From positions 151,088-215,087 of the forward strand of contig NCSJ02000033.1 of assembly GCA_002812745.2 (NCBI GenBank): a stretch of 64,000 bases of DNA, given 5' to 3'. The first letter of the stretch is position 1; every line of letters begins with the position of its first letter. The position numbers and the translations under genes were made by a program. Of this stretch, positions 12,945 to 25,825 are shown one piece after another. The notes under the pieces were generated by a model. The model saw only the letters and a program-made list of their open reading frames with translations. It searched no databases and was not told the DNA's origin. The stretch comes from Scytalidium lignicola (taxonomy: Eukaryota; Ascomycota; Leotiomycetes).

Positions 12945-13710
12945 ACTTAAGACTGGTGCCGTGGAACGTGTACAATAATACTGTAGAAGCATTTCACATC
13001 GCCTCTTGGAGGGGCTTTTAACCCTTGCGAGGCACAACTGTTTTCCGAACTAATTAATGCACAGTCTAGTGAGTGGGCTTTGAGTGAGACCGCCTTGCCA
13101 ACAGAGATCCGTCGCAGGGATTTTAATTTATTTTTCTTGCTCGAGAGCCGCGAAGGAGGCACGGGAGGCACGGGAGGCAAGCTGTGCTGGCGGAAGAGGT
13201 GCTGGCCATTACTATATCAAAGCTGCGGAATGTCGGCTGATTTGACGGTGTTTTGTAATCCCCACCAATTCGTGGATGGGCAGTAAAAATATGGGCCCGA
13301 TATCGACGATCCCGAAGATCAAAACGCGTCACAGGCTATCAAACATTTTCAGGTCATGCATGGAGCAGAGCGAGCAGGAGCAAGAAGGTGACGACCTTGG
13401 ATCGCTTTCTATATTTACAATTTCCTTTTAAGATCTCAATCCCCCGCATCTCAATAGTATCTATTTCTTGTTTTCAATTGGGAGATACCTAGCTGTGAAT
13501 AATAATTTTGGATTTTATTGTTAATCGCTCACCTCGAACTGCCCCGCACGAAGGATAAGCTTAAGCCCACTCTGAGCTCCAGGCAACTGGTTGCGGTCTA
13601 GAAGTTGGGTATAACCGGATCCCATTAACCAATTCCAAATCGGATTTGACAAGTAATAATAAACCTCGTGCAAAGAGATCTTTGAGAGTATTCAATCTCA
13701 AGTTTCCAAG
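12945..13710. other. Intergenic with short GGAGGCACG tandem repeat
   Basis: About 770 bp between RPT6 and the FGGY kinase, presumably including the kinase promoter. At about 13155-13182 there is a short run of three GGAGGCACG-like units. No ORF with recognisable features. Confidence 0.5.
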
Positions 13711-15722
13711 ATGCATAAAATACACCATAAAATACCTTCGCGGCAAGCTTCCATGGAGTAAGTCTTTAATCTTAACTCCCATCACTGCGCTTCTATTTTC
13801 TAACTCTTCTTCTCCAGTCCATACCACGATGTGATTCCACAGGTTGATACGTATATCGGCATAGATGTTGGTACAGGCAGTGCTAGAGCTTGCATAATTG
13901 ACGCCTCTGGCGATATTAAAGCTAGTAAGTGAAGCATTCCGATTCTCGCTCACAGTGTCAAAGTTCTAACACTCGTTCGAGTGGCTACGGAAAACATCAA
14001 GCTCTGGCAACCCGAGATGGGATACTATGAACAATCAACCACCGATATCTGGAGATGTATCTGTATCTGTGTCCAGCGTGCTCTAAGTCAGAGCAATATT
14101 GATCCCCACTCAGTTCGAGGGATTGGCTTCGATGCTACATGTTCCCTAGCCGTCTTTGCCCATGATACCGACGAGCCAATTCCCGTAACAGGGCCTAATT
14201 TCGCCAACGATGGCAATGATCGCAATGTGATTCTATGGCTTGATCACCGGCCTGTAGCTGAAACGGAGAAGATTAATGCCACAGACCACAACCTCTTGCG
14301 ATATGTAGGAGGAAAGATGAGCATTGAAATGGAGATTCCAAAGGTCCTTTGGCTGAAAAATAATATGCCTCCCGAGTTGTTTGATCGCTGCAAATTCTAT
14401 GATCTTGCGGATGCTCTCACTCACATGGCTACCGGCAGTGAGACGAGAAGCTTCTGTAGCGTAGTCTGTAAGCAGGGATATGTCCCTGTTGGTGTTGATG
14501 GAAGCGTCAAGGGCTGGCAGGAAGATTTCTACGAGACTATTGGGCTCGGAGATCTTGTCAAGGATGACTTCAAGAGAGTTGGGGGAGTCGACGGGGTGGT
14601 GAGCCTCTTTCATAATTATCCATTCTATTTTGTGGGGGATTGTATGCTGACCTAGTTAAACAGAATGGAAGATACTTAAGCGCTGGAGAGTTGGTTGGCA
14701 CTCTCGGCGAGAAAGCTGCTAGTGAACTAGGACTTCCATCCGGTATTGCAGTTGGAAGTGGAGTCATCGATGCCTATGCTGGATGGGTTGGAACCGTTGG
14801 AGCAAAGGTCAACCTGGGCCCAGATGAACTCGAAGCCGGTGTTCCAAAGAATGATATGTCTCAAGCATTCACACGACTAGCAGCGGTAGCAGGGACATCG
14901 ACTTGTCATCTTGCAATGTCCAAGGACCCAGTCTTTGTCAATGGAGTTTGGGGCCCGTATAGGGATGTCCTGCTTCCAGATATGTGGATGGCCGAAGGCG
15001 GGCAATCTGCAACGGGTGAATTGCTGAAGCATGTTCTAGAAACACATCCTGCATATAACGAAGCAGATTCAATGGCTCAGTCATTCAACACGAGCATATA
15101 TGACTACATGAACGCACATCTTCAGGAGTTAAAAGTAAAGACTAACGCACCATCGGTCTCCTACCTTGGCCGACATTTCTTCTTCTACGGTGATCTCTGG
15201 GGAAATCGATCTCCAGTAGCAGACGCAAATATGAAAGGCTCTGTTATCGGCCTTAGCAGTGACAAGAGTCTAGATGGACTAGCTCTTTATTACTATGCAA
15301 CCATGGAATTCATAGCCATGCAAACTCGACAGATCATTGAGACCATGAACAAATCCGGACACGCGATCTCCAGTATCTTCATGTCAGGAAGCCAGTGCCA
15401 GAATGGTATTCTGATGGAGTTGATGGCCACGACGTGCTCTATGCCGGTATTAATCCCTAAGTACGTCCATGCTGCCGTCGTGCATGGCGCAGCCATGCTG
15501 GGAGCAAAAGCTGCCAGTGCGGATAAGGATGGCAAGACGGAGCCCTTATGGGATATCATGGATCGAATGAGCAAAGCAGGACGAGTAGTGAGGCCTGGAA
15601 CTGATCAGGGAGAGAAGAAACTGCTTGATGCTAAGTACAAGGTCTTCTTGGAGCAGTGCTCCACACAACAGGCGTATAGAAAGGATGTAGATGAGGCTGT
15701 CAAGGGTTGGGGACCAGCTTAA
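13711..15722 (+). CDS. FGGY-family carbohydrate (pentulose) kinase
   Basis: ATP-dependent sugar kinase of the ribulokinase-like FGGY family (yeast YDR109C group), phosphorylating a ketopentose or related polyol. Exons: 13711-13757, 13818-13924, 13982-14598 and 14664-15722; 609 residues from ATG 13711, or 595 if translation starts at ATG 13753; both are in frame. The N-terminal phosphate motif is 'YIGIDVGTGSARACI'. 'GIGFDATCSLAVF' and 'NVILWLDHR' are the typical substrate-site segments. The C-terminal FGGY signature region is 'GHAISSIFMSGSQCQNGILM' followed by 'VHGAAMLGAKAA'. The intron after 'GGVDGV' joins 'NGRYLSAGELVG', restoring the family consensus. Convergent with the bZIP gene. Substrate is inferred only. 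Confidence 0.92.
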
Positions 15723-16146
15723 TGCTGTCTACTATTTATTGAATCCTATGGTAGCACACTTATTATCTTTGGTACATTACCTTCCATCCTTAATACCACC
15801 AAATAGACGTCTTAGAAATTAAGTTACAATGGTCTATAAAAGTTCATTAGACAGTTTCAACTTTTCTTACATGACAATGCAAAACCTATCATGATGTCTT
15901 TACAAGGACTAAAACCCTAATCTAGAGACATTCCTCGCCGCCTCGGCGCCTGCCCCTCCAATCCATTAAGCGCCAGTCCATGCATCTTATTAATACGCAT
16001 GGGAAACCCCCCTTCTAATTATAGCGCCAAAGCTCCCCATCCGTAAAACCAATTCAGAAAACAATATTCACACATATAATGAAGTAAATAGCCATGAAAA
16101 TATAGTCCTGAACTCTTAACGATACCGCTTGTCTCTACAGTAGGGC
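15723..16146. other. Convergent 3' intergenic spacer
   Basis: About 420 bp between the stop codons of the FGGY kinase (+) and the bZIP gene (-). It is AT-rich; 3' UTRs expected, nothing else seen. Confidence 0.5.
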
Positions 16147-17666
16147 TCAAGGCTTCCTATAACCATCTGGCTTAATCCGACATGTGTCAGCCAACTTCGG
16201 GTAGGCCTCAGCAAATGATGTCCCTAAACTCCAGTTCCCTAGATCCCTCAAATGCCGCTCGAAGATGGGATTAATCACAAATTCTTCACTGCCACCCGGC
16301 GAACTCAGCAGCGTATCCATAGGTGCGTAAGGCCAATTCAAACTCAGGGTTGTGGTGAAGGGGATGAAGAAGTCGTCGAAGAGGTTCTCAATACAGTTAT
16401 AATCGCGAACCAGTTTGTCCCGCATTTTGGGCCACGGAATGTAGTTTACCCAGTGAGGATGGGTCGTGAAGAGTTGGCAGGGCCGGGGGGTCAGCCAGTC
16501 GGGTAAGCGGTCGTAATTTTCTGGGGTGGGGGAGATTTGCCAACGCATGAGAAGGAACATGATGTAAAGAACTGCTATTCTTTCTGGGAGAGTGGAGAGG
16601 TCTGGGAAGGTGGCGAGGATATCAGTCAGGATTTTCGAAAGACGGTGAGAGCGAAGGCTCACGGCTGGGTTTAGTAGTGAGGCTACGCTTGGGTAGGCTG
16701 GGCCAATGAGGCTTGGTGCGGGTACTCCTTCTGCTGCCTGCTTTTGCCATTCATGGAGGAAATTCAGGAGAATACTATCAAGAGGGCAGGTTGGGGCACT
16801 GTTTTTGACTGGTGTCAAATGCGCTTTGATTTCCAGCTGTAGATTGGGGTTATCATAATTAGCCATCGAATTGATTTTAAACTCCAATTGGCTCCTGCTT
16901 CCCGGGCCCATGGGTTGAAAGTTCTGTGAATCGTGGATCTCAGGCAATATCTTCTTGGTTCTTTGTGTATCATCCAGCAGAAAGTTTAAACCCATCCTTT
17001 CTGCGCCAATATCCAATCCGCGCGTCATCTCCTGTTTTTGCTGAGTTTGTGCGTTTCTCTCATGATCGGGACTATTTTTCGAACTTGAAGCTTGCCATTG
17101 GTTGTCGGAGTGGTTAATTGGTGAAGGCAAACTTATAGGGGTCGCGACACTGAGGTTTGGATTCCGGGGAGCGGATTGTGCTGATGAAAGCTGGTCTCTT
17201 AAGGAGCACGTGTCCGGAGTACCACCATCAATGGCTAAAGAAAGCAATGAAAATTTAGCTTTTATTTCTGTGTTGCAAATGTAGATGATTATAAGCCGCT
17301 TCCATACTAACCATTATCCCCGATAATTGACCTCAATGCTCCCATAACCTCCGCTAACCGCCTCTTAATACTTCTATTCTCGGCCTCAACCAACTCCTTC
17401 TCATTGATGGCCCGCTGAAGTTCCAGATACGGTTTCTGCGACTTCAATTCCGCGATTTCCCTATGCAGAGCCTCCAGCTCCGCCTTCGCCCTCGCCCGTG
17501 ATGCTCGTTGCGCCTCACGGTCATTGATGCGTTTTTTCTGTTGCTGCTCGGGGGTGAGGGTGGAGATGCTTCTGCCACTTGTAGGCCGACGACGCGGTCT
17601 TCTGTTGTCCTCTGCTGGCGATTGAGATTCTTCTTTCGGCGATGGGATTATATCTCTGGTTTCCAT
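16147..17666 (-). CDS. bZIP transcription factor with DUF3425 domain
   Basis: Nuclear transcription factor. Exon 1, 17666-17312, joins through a 77-bp intron (G|GTTAGT...TTTAG) to 17234-16147; 480 residues. The basic region is at about residues 41-65 ('KKRINDREAQRASRARAK'), followed by a short zipper-like coil ('LEALHREIAELKSQ'). The second exon carries the fungal DUF3425 region at its C-terminus: 'VLYIMFLLMRWQISPTPENY', 'WVNYIPWPKMRDKLV' and 'FIPFTTTLSLNWP'. ATG 17666 fits the family; an upstream in-frame extension has only a non-ATG start. bZIP-DUF3425 proteins are abundant in Pezizomycotina and mostly uncharacterised. It lies 435 bp downstream of the NIC96 stop, on the same strand. Confidence 0.9.
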
Positions 17667-18101
17667 CGGAGAGGTCACACAACGAGAAGGAGGGGTTGCG
17701 GAGGCTCTGTGGGGAAATAATTGGAGGAAATAAAACGCCGTGTTTATGGAGCTGTTGGTTCGGCTATTTGCCGGGTTGTGGGGAAAGCGCATCCTTTTTT
17801 TCTACCCCCGGGTCCGGCACTCAGGCGATATGGTAATTTGATCATTACGGTAATTAGCTTGGCTGTTTGCCGAGAGCTTTTTAATTACTTCAGGAATAAC
17901 TCTTCATATAAAGAACGCCATTGCAACATCATTAAGTGAAGAATGTGAGTTTTGATGTAAAGAGGCCAGTGCTCACATTAGATGCCACAATTCAAAGGTA
18001 TTTGCTACCGTATTTAAAGGTTACCGCCAATACAATGCGCCCTATATTATTTCGTTATTACCGACTCTATCCTTAAACCTTCTCAACTAAACATCCCACC
18101 C
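17667..18101. promoter_or_regulatory. Promoter region of the bZIP gene
   Basis: About 435 bp between the NIC96 stop and the bZIP ATG on the same strand. Holds the bZIP promoter and NIC96 3' UTR; individual elements are not resolved. Confidence 0.4.
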
Positions 18102-21100
18102 CTATTCAGATTGGGCCCTCGCCAAAGCCTCATGAACATGAGCAGGAAATCTATATCTCAGCTGACTCGTGTACGTAGTCAAGTCCAGATTCTTCTGCTT
18201 CAAATCATCAATCATCATACGTCTGGTCCCTTCATTTCCTCCAAATTGGCCGTTAGTCAAGATATTACGTTGACTGTTACAGCAAAGAATAGTCCACATT
18301 AGAAGATTCGGCACATTGTTGGCGACTGGTTGAGAGAGTGCAGAGAATTTGGTGGCGTAGCCTCGAATCACGCTTGGGTTTCCACGGGCCTCAAGCGGGA
18401 GTATATCCAGGGTAACTATAATCTAATTTAATGTTAGCAACAGGAAACATCTATATTATATCCTAGAGGAATAAGGGCCTTACATCTAATGCCTCGGTCC
18501 ATCTGCTCTCTTCGACCTTGACTTTTGCCGAGCTCATCTGTAACAACACACTGCATGCATCCTTGTTCTCCGGCTTGATTTTGTCCAGGAACATCATATT
18601 GGTCTTGTAGAGATCTATCATATTCTTTGCCAGGATGACAGGGTCGTCCACGGAGGTTAGACTAAGACTGGTACCGACCTCATGCTTTGCAGCCTCCGTT
18701 GTGCGTGGTTTTAGAGGCTGCAATTTCATCTGATCTTGACCGATAGGGATGGCAACAGCTTCACTAAGCGCACGAGTGATGACAGCGATGACATTGTCGT
18801 ATTCGCCAGCAAGGTGATACAGCAAGACTGCATCAGTGGTCCGTCCATTATCGTCTGCGACACTAGCAGCCTGGATGGTGACAGTCCGCATGAAGTCATC
18901 CGTATCCTCAAGACCAATAAGCCCCATTCTCTCCTCAATTGCGCCTTTGATTCGAACACCATCTGACCTGATATCCCCCAGAAGTAGAGCATACTCCCTG
19001 CTCTCAAGAACCAGCTCTCGCAATGCCTCATGACACAAAGATGCCTGCTTACGGCCTAGCTCGCCTGGCAGGTCTTGGTTGAGGCAAATGAGACTCAAGT
19101 AGTCGACGGCAGCGCCAACATTGGCAGCTCTAAAATCGCGAGTGTAATAACCAAGCATGCGGCCGAAGCTGATCTGTGGATGCCCTTTCGTAGTGTAGCT
19201 CATCAAATCCGTGTCTGCCACGCTCGGATTGGAAACACGGAGAAGGCCATAATAATCAAGGGCGATTGCAAAGTGAACGGTATCGACATATTGAAAGGGG
19301 TAGAGATACTCGATAGCTTGTTCGAACATACCGGCAAGGATTTGGAGGTAGAAGAACAGTCCATACTGGCCATTGACATCAGCAGCACCCTTCGAAAAGT
19401 ACCTGTTTCCAATCTCTTGCACGGTTACTTGTACATCTGTAAGCCCATATACTTCGCTGGCAATCTCCTCCACACGGTTAACCTCCCGGGCAAGATTAAA
19501 TTGAAGCCAAGTAAAATCATCCATTGACTGATTTAGCCCATCTAGATTTCTCTTCGCGAGGTCACAACGACCAATGACCTTGTAGCACGCCATCCTAAAG
19601 GGGTCAATCGAGTGCTCTGGAGCAATACGAAGACGTTGGTTATATTCGGAATTGATCCGATCTTGAAGTTCACGGCGGAGTCTCCGTTCACTGCTGTTAT
19701 TATAATCCGTAATGTAGGCCGCAAAACTGCGGTCAATAGCACGGAAGGCGACAGCGTTGGAAGTGACATACTCGGCTGCCTCCTGAACGTGACCGGACCG
19801 GAGCAGATAGAAGATTAGAGCCCATACATAGTCATCGCCGAGCATCTGTAGACCAGTATTATCGGGGACAAGGTCCTTTCGGGCAGCACGTATCCGTACA
19901 TAAGCCTTGACCTTACTGATAACATTTGGCACACCACCAAGGTTGGCTTCCCGCGGATTTTTGGCAACGAGAGTCTCCATCTCTTCGTAGAATTGCTTCT
20001 CCAGGTATCTTGTTGAGCCACGGAGGATCATCTTCTTGATTTTGACATGTTTCTGTGAATTGTGAACTTCATCGAGGTACCCCTCTGCACATTGCCTTTC
20101 TTTTACAGCATTGACGTCAGATAATGACTCGACTGTGGGATTCTCACCGATTATATCAATCAAGGCACGATAGGCTTTAGCAAATTCCTGTGAGTGTTGT
20201 TCTCCGGGTTGACTTGCAACGCTTGCAAATTCGTGCAATATCGGATAAGGTGTCTTTCTAATCCTTGAGATATTTAGACTTTGTACCTTCTCGATAAACT
20301 TGCTCTGTTTTTCGCGAACGAATCTGTCGCTGGGATCCGGAGTGGTGATGGAATTTGTCTCAACTTTCTTCTCTACATCTGTAAAGAGCGAGGAACGTCC
20401 AGATCCCATAGGTACTGGCGTACCAATAACGGATTTCTGCATCGCAGATCTCCCAAAGGAGCTGCCACTTAGACCAGCATTTGTTCGGGAGCCCGCTGCA
20501 GGAGACCCCTTAGTTCGCCGCGAGCGTCCAAATGCTGCCCTAGACTCGATTGCCGATGCTGCAAAGCTGGATCCTTCACCAGGGGCATTCGAATCCTCCC
20601 GTGGTTTGATTCCAAAATGTTGATATATCCTTTTCCGTTGTGCATCCCACTCCATGGTTACATTATCTTCTAGGAAGGCATCGAAGTCTCGAACAGAGCG
20701 AGCTAAGCCATCCGAGATCATAGTTAAAGTTGTTTGTGATTGTAGTTTTGAAAGATATCCCTCTACATCAGTATCACTTGGTCCCTGCAGCGCTGTTCGA
20801 TCCAGCTTTGTGGATTGAGCGTTAAAGAAACTAATATCTCTCACCGCAGCTCCTGGGTCAACACCCGAAGCAGCCAGGAGGTAATGTGCCCTGCCGTCGA
20901 CCCCACGCTCTTGTACACCGGGACCAAGTCTTTTTATACGCTGTCGAAGATCTCCTAAACCTAGTTGTAAGCTCGGCAAGTTCTCTGCGGCACCCTCTTC
21001 ATGTCCATGAGCCCGCTTGCGGCTCTTCTCCAAGATGGCATCGAAGTAAGCCCCACTAGGCCCATTCTGCTGTGATTGTGATTGGGAGGGAATCTGCGTA

Positions 21101-21549
21101 GAACCCAACAAGGAGGATTGGGACACAGGCTGGACCTGCTGCTGGTTCGCTGTAGATGCTCCCAGGCCGCCTCCAAACAGGCTCGTACTAGCCTGCTGTT
21201 GGGGTTGCGAATTTGGATTCAGACCTCCAAATAATCCACTGCCAGATTGTTGTGCTTGAGGCTGAGACGTCGAACCTAGGCCTCCAAACAGTCCCGTACC
21301 TGTCGTTTGTTGTTGTTGCTGAGGTTGCGAAGCTGTTCCCAAGCTCCCAAAAAGGCCCCCGCCAGCCTGCGGCTGCTGCTGCTGCTGCTGGTTTGAGGAA
21401 GCACCAAAGAGGCTCGATGTCGCTGGTTTTGCACCGAGTGATCCAAAGAGAGATCCGCCCGGTGTGGCACCTGTAGCGGTGGATGTTGCTGGGGTCGAGA
21501 ACAGCGAAGGCCTATTCTGCGCGGTATTCTGGTTACCAAAGAGCGACAT
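18102..21549 (-). CDS. nic96: Nucleoporin NIC96/NUP93 with N-terminal FG-like repeats
   Basis: Scaffold nucleoporin of the nuclear pore inner ring; it anchors the NSP1 complex. Exon 1, 21549-18484, then a 61-bp intron (GAT|GTAAGG...AAATTAG), then 18422-18102; 1128 residues. Residues 1-150 are low-complexity Gln-rich with recurrent SLFG and GLFG motifs ('GLFGSLGTASQPQQQQQ'), an extension found in Pezizomycotina members. The NIC96 alpha-solenoid fills the rest, e.g. 'GDYVWALIFYLLRSGHVQEA' and 'FFYLQILAGMFEQAIEYLYP'. The second exon supplies the conserved end: 'PLEARGNPSVIRGYATKFSA', 'QPVANNVPNLLMWTILCC' and 'LTTYTSQLRYRFPAH'. Complete and apparently functional. Confidence 0.95.
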
Positions 21550-23977
21550 GATGAGGGAGCTCTAAGTATGGGAGTAGGGTAGCAGCGAATTGGGCGGACG
21601 AGAGAGCTCAGAGGCTGCTGGGATATAAGCTTCCCTGTTGAGTCGATTTATTTTGTTCGCGAAGCTGAGCTTTCAACTCGTGCCTGATGACACATCATTT
21701 ACATAATCAAGACTGAGGCCACCCATCAATACAGTAAGTAGATGTGGGCAATTGGTGCCTGAGGTATTTTGAGGCCTGAGGTGTTAGAGGCTTTGCCGTA
21801 TTGAGAACGTGTCTCAAAAGAGCATGTGCCGCTGAGTAAACACGGTAAATTGCTGTGCCATGATGCCAATAGGAGTGCCGATCCGACCAAACGGAGGATG
21901 AGGAGCAGTGAAAGCGCACCACTATGATGTCAAGGCTAAAAGGGACGAAGGCTTAGTGACCTGGGCCTTTCTTTCCAGACCATGGCTTTTGACAGGAGCT
22001 GGATCGGCAGCTTTGATGTATGTTGTCGGAGTAAAAATCACAAGCTGACAACGGACTCCTGAGCCAGAAATGTTGTTCGTGCGTTAATTGCGGATTGCGA
22101 GATGTTGATGCGGAGACATCTGACGTGCTCCAGAATGTGGGGGTTTCACGTGACCGCACGCTTAAACCGATCTGTCGATTGGCGGAATGCTACAAGGGCA
22201 AGGGAGCAGCGATACTGTGGTACAAGTAGAGGAACAGAGGAAGTACTGTCCGGTAATTAAGTGAACCCTGTACCGAAGAAATACTTCTCGTGGTCGTGTA
22301 ACATACTCCGTACACCATAACTTATTATTAATAGGAAATAAATTGCATCACCAAATTATTCTGACGGCATTAGAATTGCCCGTATGGAGAGGTATGTACT
22401 GTAGCTGAATAAGCAGTAATTTGAATCAGATCCCTCTAGAAGTTCAGAGTAAGTCGGGCAAGTCGTCGGTACTTTTATCGGATACCTGTACACGTAACAA
22501 TGTTTCTCGACGGCCGAAGCAAGAGATCTGTGGTGGAAAAGAGGTTCACCATTTGTATTGGCCAGGCTTACGAAATCAATTTCGATTACGGCAACGGTTG
22601 ATTCCGCATGCACTGCATATCCGTACCGTATTAATAGCAAGGAGAAGAAGCTGTATAGACAGGCATGACAAGAACCTTTTGGGTCGATCGGAATGGGGTC
22701 AACAAGCAAAAAAATAACAAACAAAAAAAACACTAATTAGGTTGTGCAGCAACTTTTTAGACCAGTCCAATGATCCATCTGAAAGATTGGGAGGACTAGC
22801 GCCGAGCGGGAAGCGGCCATGTCAGAATCACTCCACGCTTTGCCATGAGCTGCCAAGTTTTGGTGGATGATGATAGATGATGGATGGATGGTGGTCCGTG
22901 GTTCGTGGTTCGTGGTTCGTGTTTCTGCCGCCGCGGTGGCGCCAATGCCTGTACACACTCGAGAGTACCGGTACAGTAGGTTACGGTGTAGAATCAACAC
23001 ACAAAACACCTCCTTTCGTCTTCTCCCTCAACCCCGTTATCGTGCCCTGGGAAGCAGCTAACTTGCAGAGCAAAGGCCCGTGCCAGCTGCGTCTTCTCGG
23101 TTTGAGCGTTAGTGCGTTTCCCAATTGCGGTCAGTCATGGGTCATGGTTGGATAAAAGCTCGGCTGTGGTCGATGATGTAGCGTGATGTAGTGCGCAGTC
23201 TAGAACCCGGGCCGGTGCTCGGTGACGTCTTTGCTACACCCACGCACGACGACGGGTCGCCGTGTTGGTACCATACATGTAATTACAGTACTGTGTAATT
23301 AATTATGAGCACACACCCCTCCTCCATGCACTCCTCGTCCTGTGTACGGAGGAGAATGTACAGTACAGTACAATCAAGGACCAGCAAGGAGAGGCGCGCA
23401 AGGCAGACCGTGCTGGACAGGATAGTAAGTTCGGTATTGCCGTATACCGTCGTACTTGTAGATGGACCAGGAATTGTTGCGGGAGAATGCTGCGACCGAA
23501 TTTTCCGCGTTTTGCTAGGTGTCGGGGGGGCGCGGGTATTTCTACTGTACATTATGTACTGCACGCAGGAATAATTACCTCCCCGGGGATGGTGTCCTCC
23601 TCTTTCCTGCCTGCTGGCTTGCGGCAATGTGTGTTGATGTAATTATTTTCCCACCCTCCCCCCTTGCGCCCGTAAAGAGAGATGCATTCCCGATCCAGCT
23701 CTCCCTCTCTCTTCGGGAGTGATTCGATCAAGTTCTGAATTTAAGCTTCCAGATGGCGACCTGGCCACCCGGACGAGGTGACTTCGGCCGCAAAGAAGAG
23801 GTAGAGGGTTTGGGGGGGTTTAGCCTTTAGCTTTACAGTAACTTTTTAGTCCCGGCACTGAACTGTTTGATTGCTGTGTTTCACCAACCCCCTTTATGTA
23901 TTGACGCCTCTCCCCCGGTTGATGAACCCATTCGTCATCGCTAGATTCCCGTCAACTAACTAGTTACTGTAAATCCA
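21550..23977. other. 2.4-kb gene-poor spacer with short low-complexity tracts
   Basis: It lies between the NIC96 start and the sedolisin 3' end. It presumably carries the NIC96 promoter near 21.6 kb. Several open frames of 60-125 codons exist but none has a domain, credible start or splice pattern. Short repeats include three GTGGTTC units near 22.90 kb, ATGGATGATGA-like runs near 22.87 kb and TACAGTACAGTAC near 23.36 kb. Confidence 0.5.
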
Positions 23978-25825
23978 TTAACGCGAGGCGAACGGAGCCT
24001 CGAGGGTCGAGAGAGCCCACCGCTCGGCTACCCNGACGCCAGAGTCGCCCGACGAGACCACGACGGTGACACCCTGGAGGCCCAGCTTCATGTACTCATT
24101 GCACTGGCGGTACTGGTAGTTGTTGGGCAGCAGATCCTCGATGGCGCCGTACGAGATGGAGATGACGTTGGTCGGGGAGTAGGCGCCGCACTGTTGCTGG
24201 CCCTGGTACCCGACAGGCGCGGGGAAGTCATGATCTGGATAGGAGGGATCTGCGCAGACCTCTTCGTCAGTACAGTCGCCGGTCTCACCATCGGCGCTGT
24301 AGGTGCAGTAGCTGCCGTCGATGGCATCGAGGAAGGCTGGGCGCCGCGTTAGTGTGTGAACATCCAACCACAGCGAGATTCAAGAATAAAAGAATAAAGA
24401 ATAAAGAATACAGAATACAGAATACAGAATACAGAATGGAGCATACTTACTGTTCATCCAGCCCAGGGTGCCCGCGACCTCGTAGAACTCGTCATCCGTC
24501 TGGAACAAGACGGGCTTCTGCGGCCAGATGAGAGGCATCGAGGCCTGGAAGTCAAGAGTCGACTCGCCGCCCACCCCGTTGCCAAAGACGTCGCCCACCT
24601 CCGCCAGCAGATCTTCATACGATCCAATGGCACCGTTGATCAGCCGGTTTTCAGGGTAAGTGCCCGCCGGAATGTTCTGGTAGCTATTTGCGGTGTTAGC
24701 GATAGTACGTAACGGAGAAACAAGCTGCTCAGTTGGGCTCCTTACGGGTAAACTGTTGCCAGGTAGGTGTCCAGATCCACGGTGCTGTAGTGGTCGTCCA
24801 GATCTTCAAAGATGCCCAGCTGGTTGCCCGCCGCAGCGGTGGTGCCATTAGGTACGCCGTACTGAACTCGGATGCAATCGGCCGTGATGTAGGAGCTGCA
24901 GCTGGTTGAGTTGACACCTGGGTAGGTGCCATTGCCGATGATGCCCAGCCTGCTGATGGTATTGTTGGCATTGGGATGGGTGGCAGGCCAATGAATTGGG
25001 CTTTTGGTGAGATCGCGCTTCCGCGAACTATTGCTCCGCATGCGGATGCCGGGCGTCACATAGTCAATGTGCTCCTGAAGATGAGCCGGGACGTGGTATT
25101 CCTCGCAGGCGATGTCTTGGTGAGCGCTTGAACTATGCTCCCAGAGATAAAAGTCGGTGATGAGGAGATCCTCAGCCTCGTCGACCGCTGCGTCGAATTG
25201 AATCCACTAAGAATAAGAAGCCGGTTAGAGCGGGGCACTCCATGAAAGTGGATTTGGAGGTAATCAAAGTAAGGTTATATTATATAAAATTCTTATTAGA
25301 GAGGCAGATGGCATCAAATATTGCCTAATTGAGGACTTGCCTGCTTATTGGTCGATTGACTGATACGGTTCGGAGCAATGCCAGCACTGACCAGCCAATC
25401 CGTCACGGCATCAACACTGGTCTGGGTTGGAGCGAAAAACTCCCTGACTTCCTCAGCAGTCATGTGTTTTCCAAAGTGGGCGGATCCAGGGGTGGAGCTG
25501 TACAGTACACCAAGATTAACGCTTGTTTTCCCACGGATTGTTCATCGTCACCGTCGTGTGCAAATGCTTACATCTCCATCAGCCGCTCGTGGCCTAGATC
25601 TAAGTTGGACTGCTTCAAACCAATGCGCATAGGCAAAACTGCGGTGCCAGGCAGCTTTTCTTGCTTGGCCCACCGCCGGCCCATGCTGGATGTATGACGC
25701 TCATGGACAGCGTGAGTATTGGGGACTTCGCGCTTCTTCGGCGCGTCAGAATGGAGGAGAGGACTTGCGAGAACCTCAAGGGCCAGTCCAAGCCCGAGGG
25801 CGGCCACGAGCGAACGTAACAACAT
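23978..25825 (-). pseudogene. Secreted tripeptidyl-peptidase (sedolisin, S53), truncated before the catalytic Ser domain
   Basis: Secreted acid protease. Exons: 25825-25572, 25497-25341, 25206-24746, 24683-24451 and 24336-23978. A signal peptide ('MLLRSLVAALGLGLALEVLA') and prodomain precede the catalytic domain. The prodomain region shows 'FGKHMTAEEVREFFAPT'. The Glu/Asp pair is in 'LGIFEDLDDHYSTVDLD', and the oxyanion Asp is in VVVSSGDSG. Immediately after SGDSGV the sequence holds an N (24034), then about 18 unrelated residues and a stop. The roughly 100-200 residues carrying the GTSxSxP catalytic serine are missing, and nothing downstream to 22 kb encodes them. Intron 2 (25340-25207) has a GC donor (CAG|GCAAGT). 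Either a genuine 3' deletion or an assembly break at the N. Confidence 0.85.
24363..24436. repeat. Microsatellite inside a sedolisin intron
   Basis: AGAATAAA/AGAATAC-type units repeat through the 114-bp intron 4 of the sedolisin gene, with the GTAAGT donor at its upper end (24450). Simple-sequence expansion explains the intron's unusual length. Confidence 0.7.

Noticed and set aside
22356..22733. 125-codon minus-strand open frame
   Set aside because: Begins with a non-ATG codon in a T run and has no recognisable domain.
23283..23627. 114-codon minus-strand open frame downstream of the sedolisin
   Set aside because: Considered as the missing sedolisin C-terminus, but it lacks GTS/serine motifs and any family similarity.
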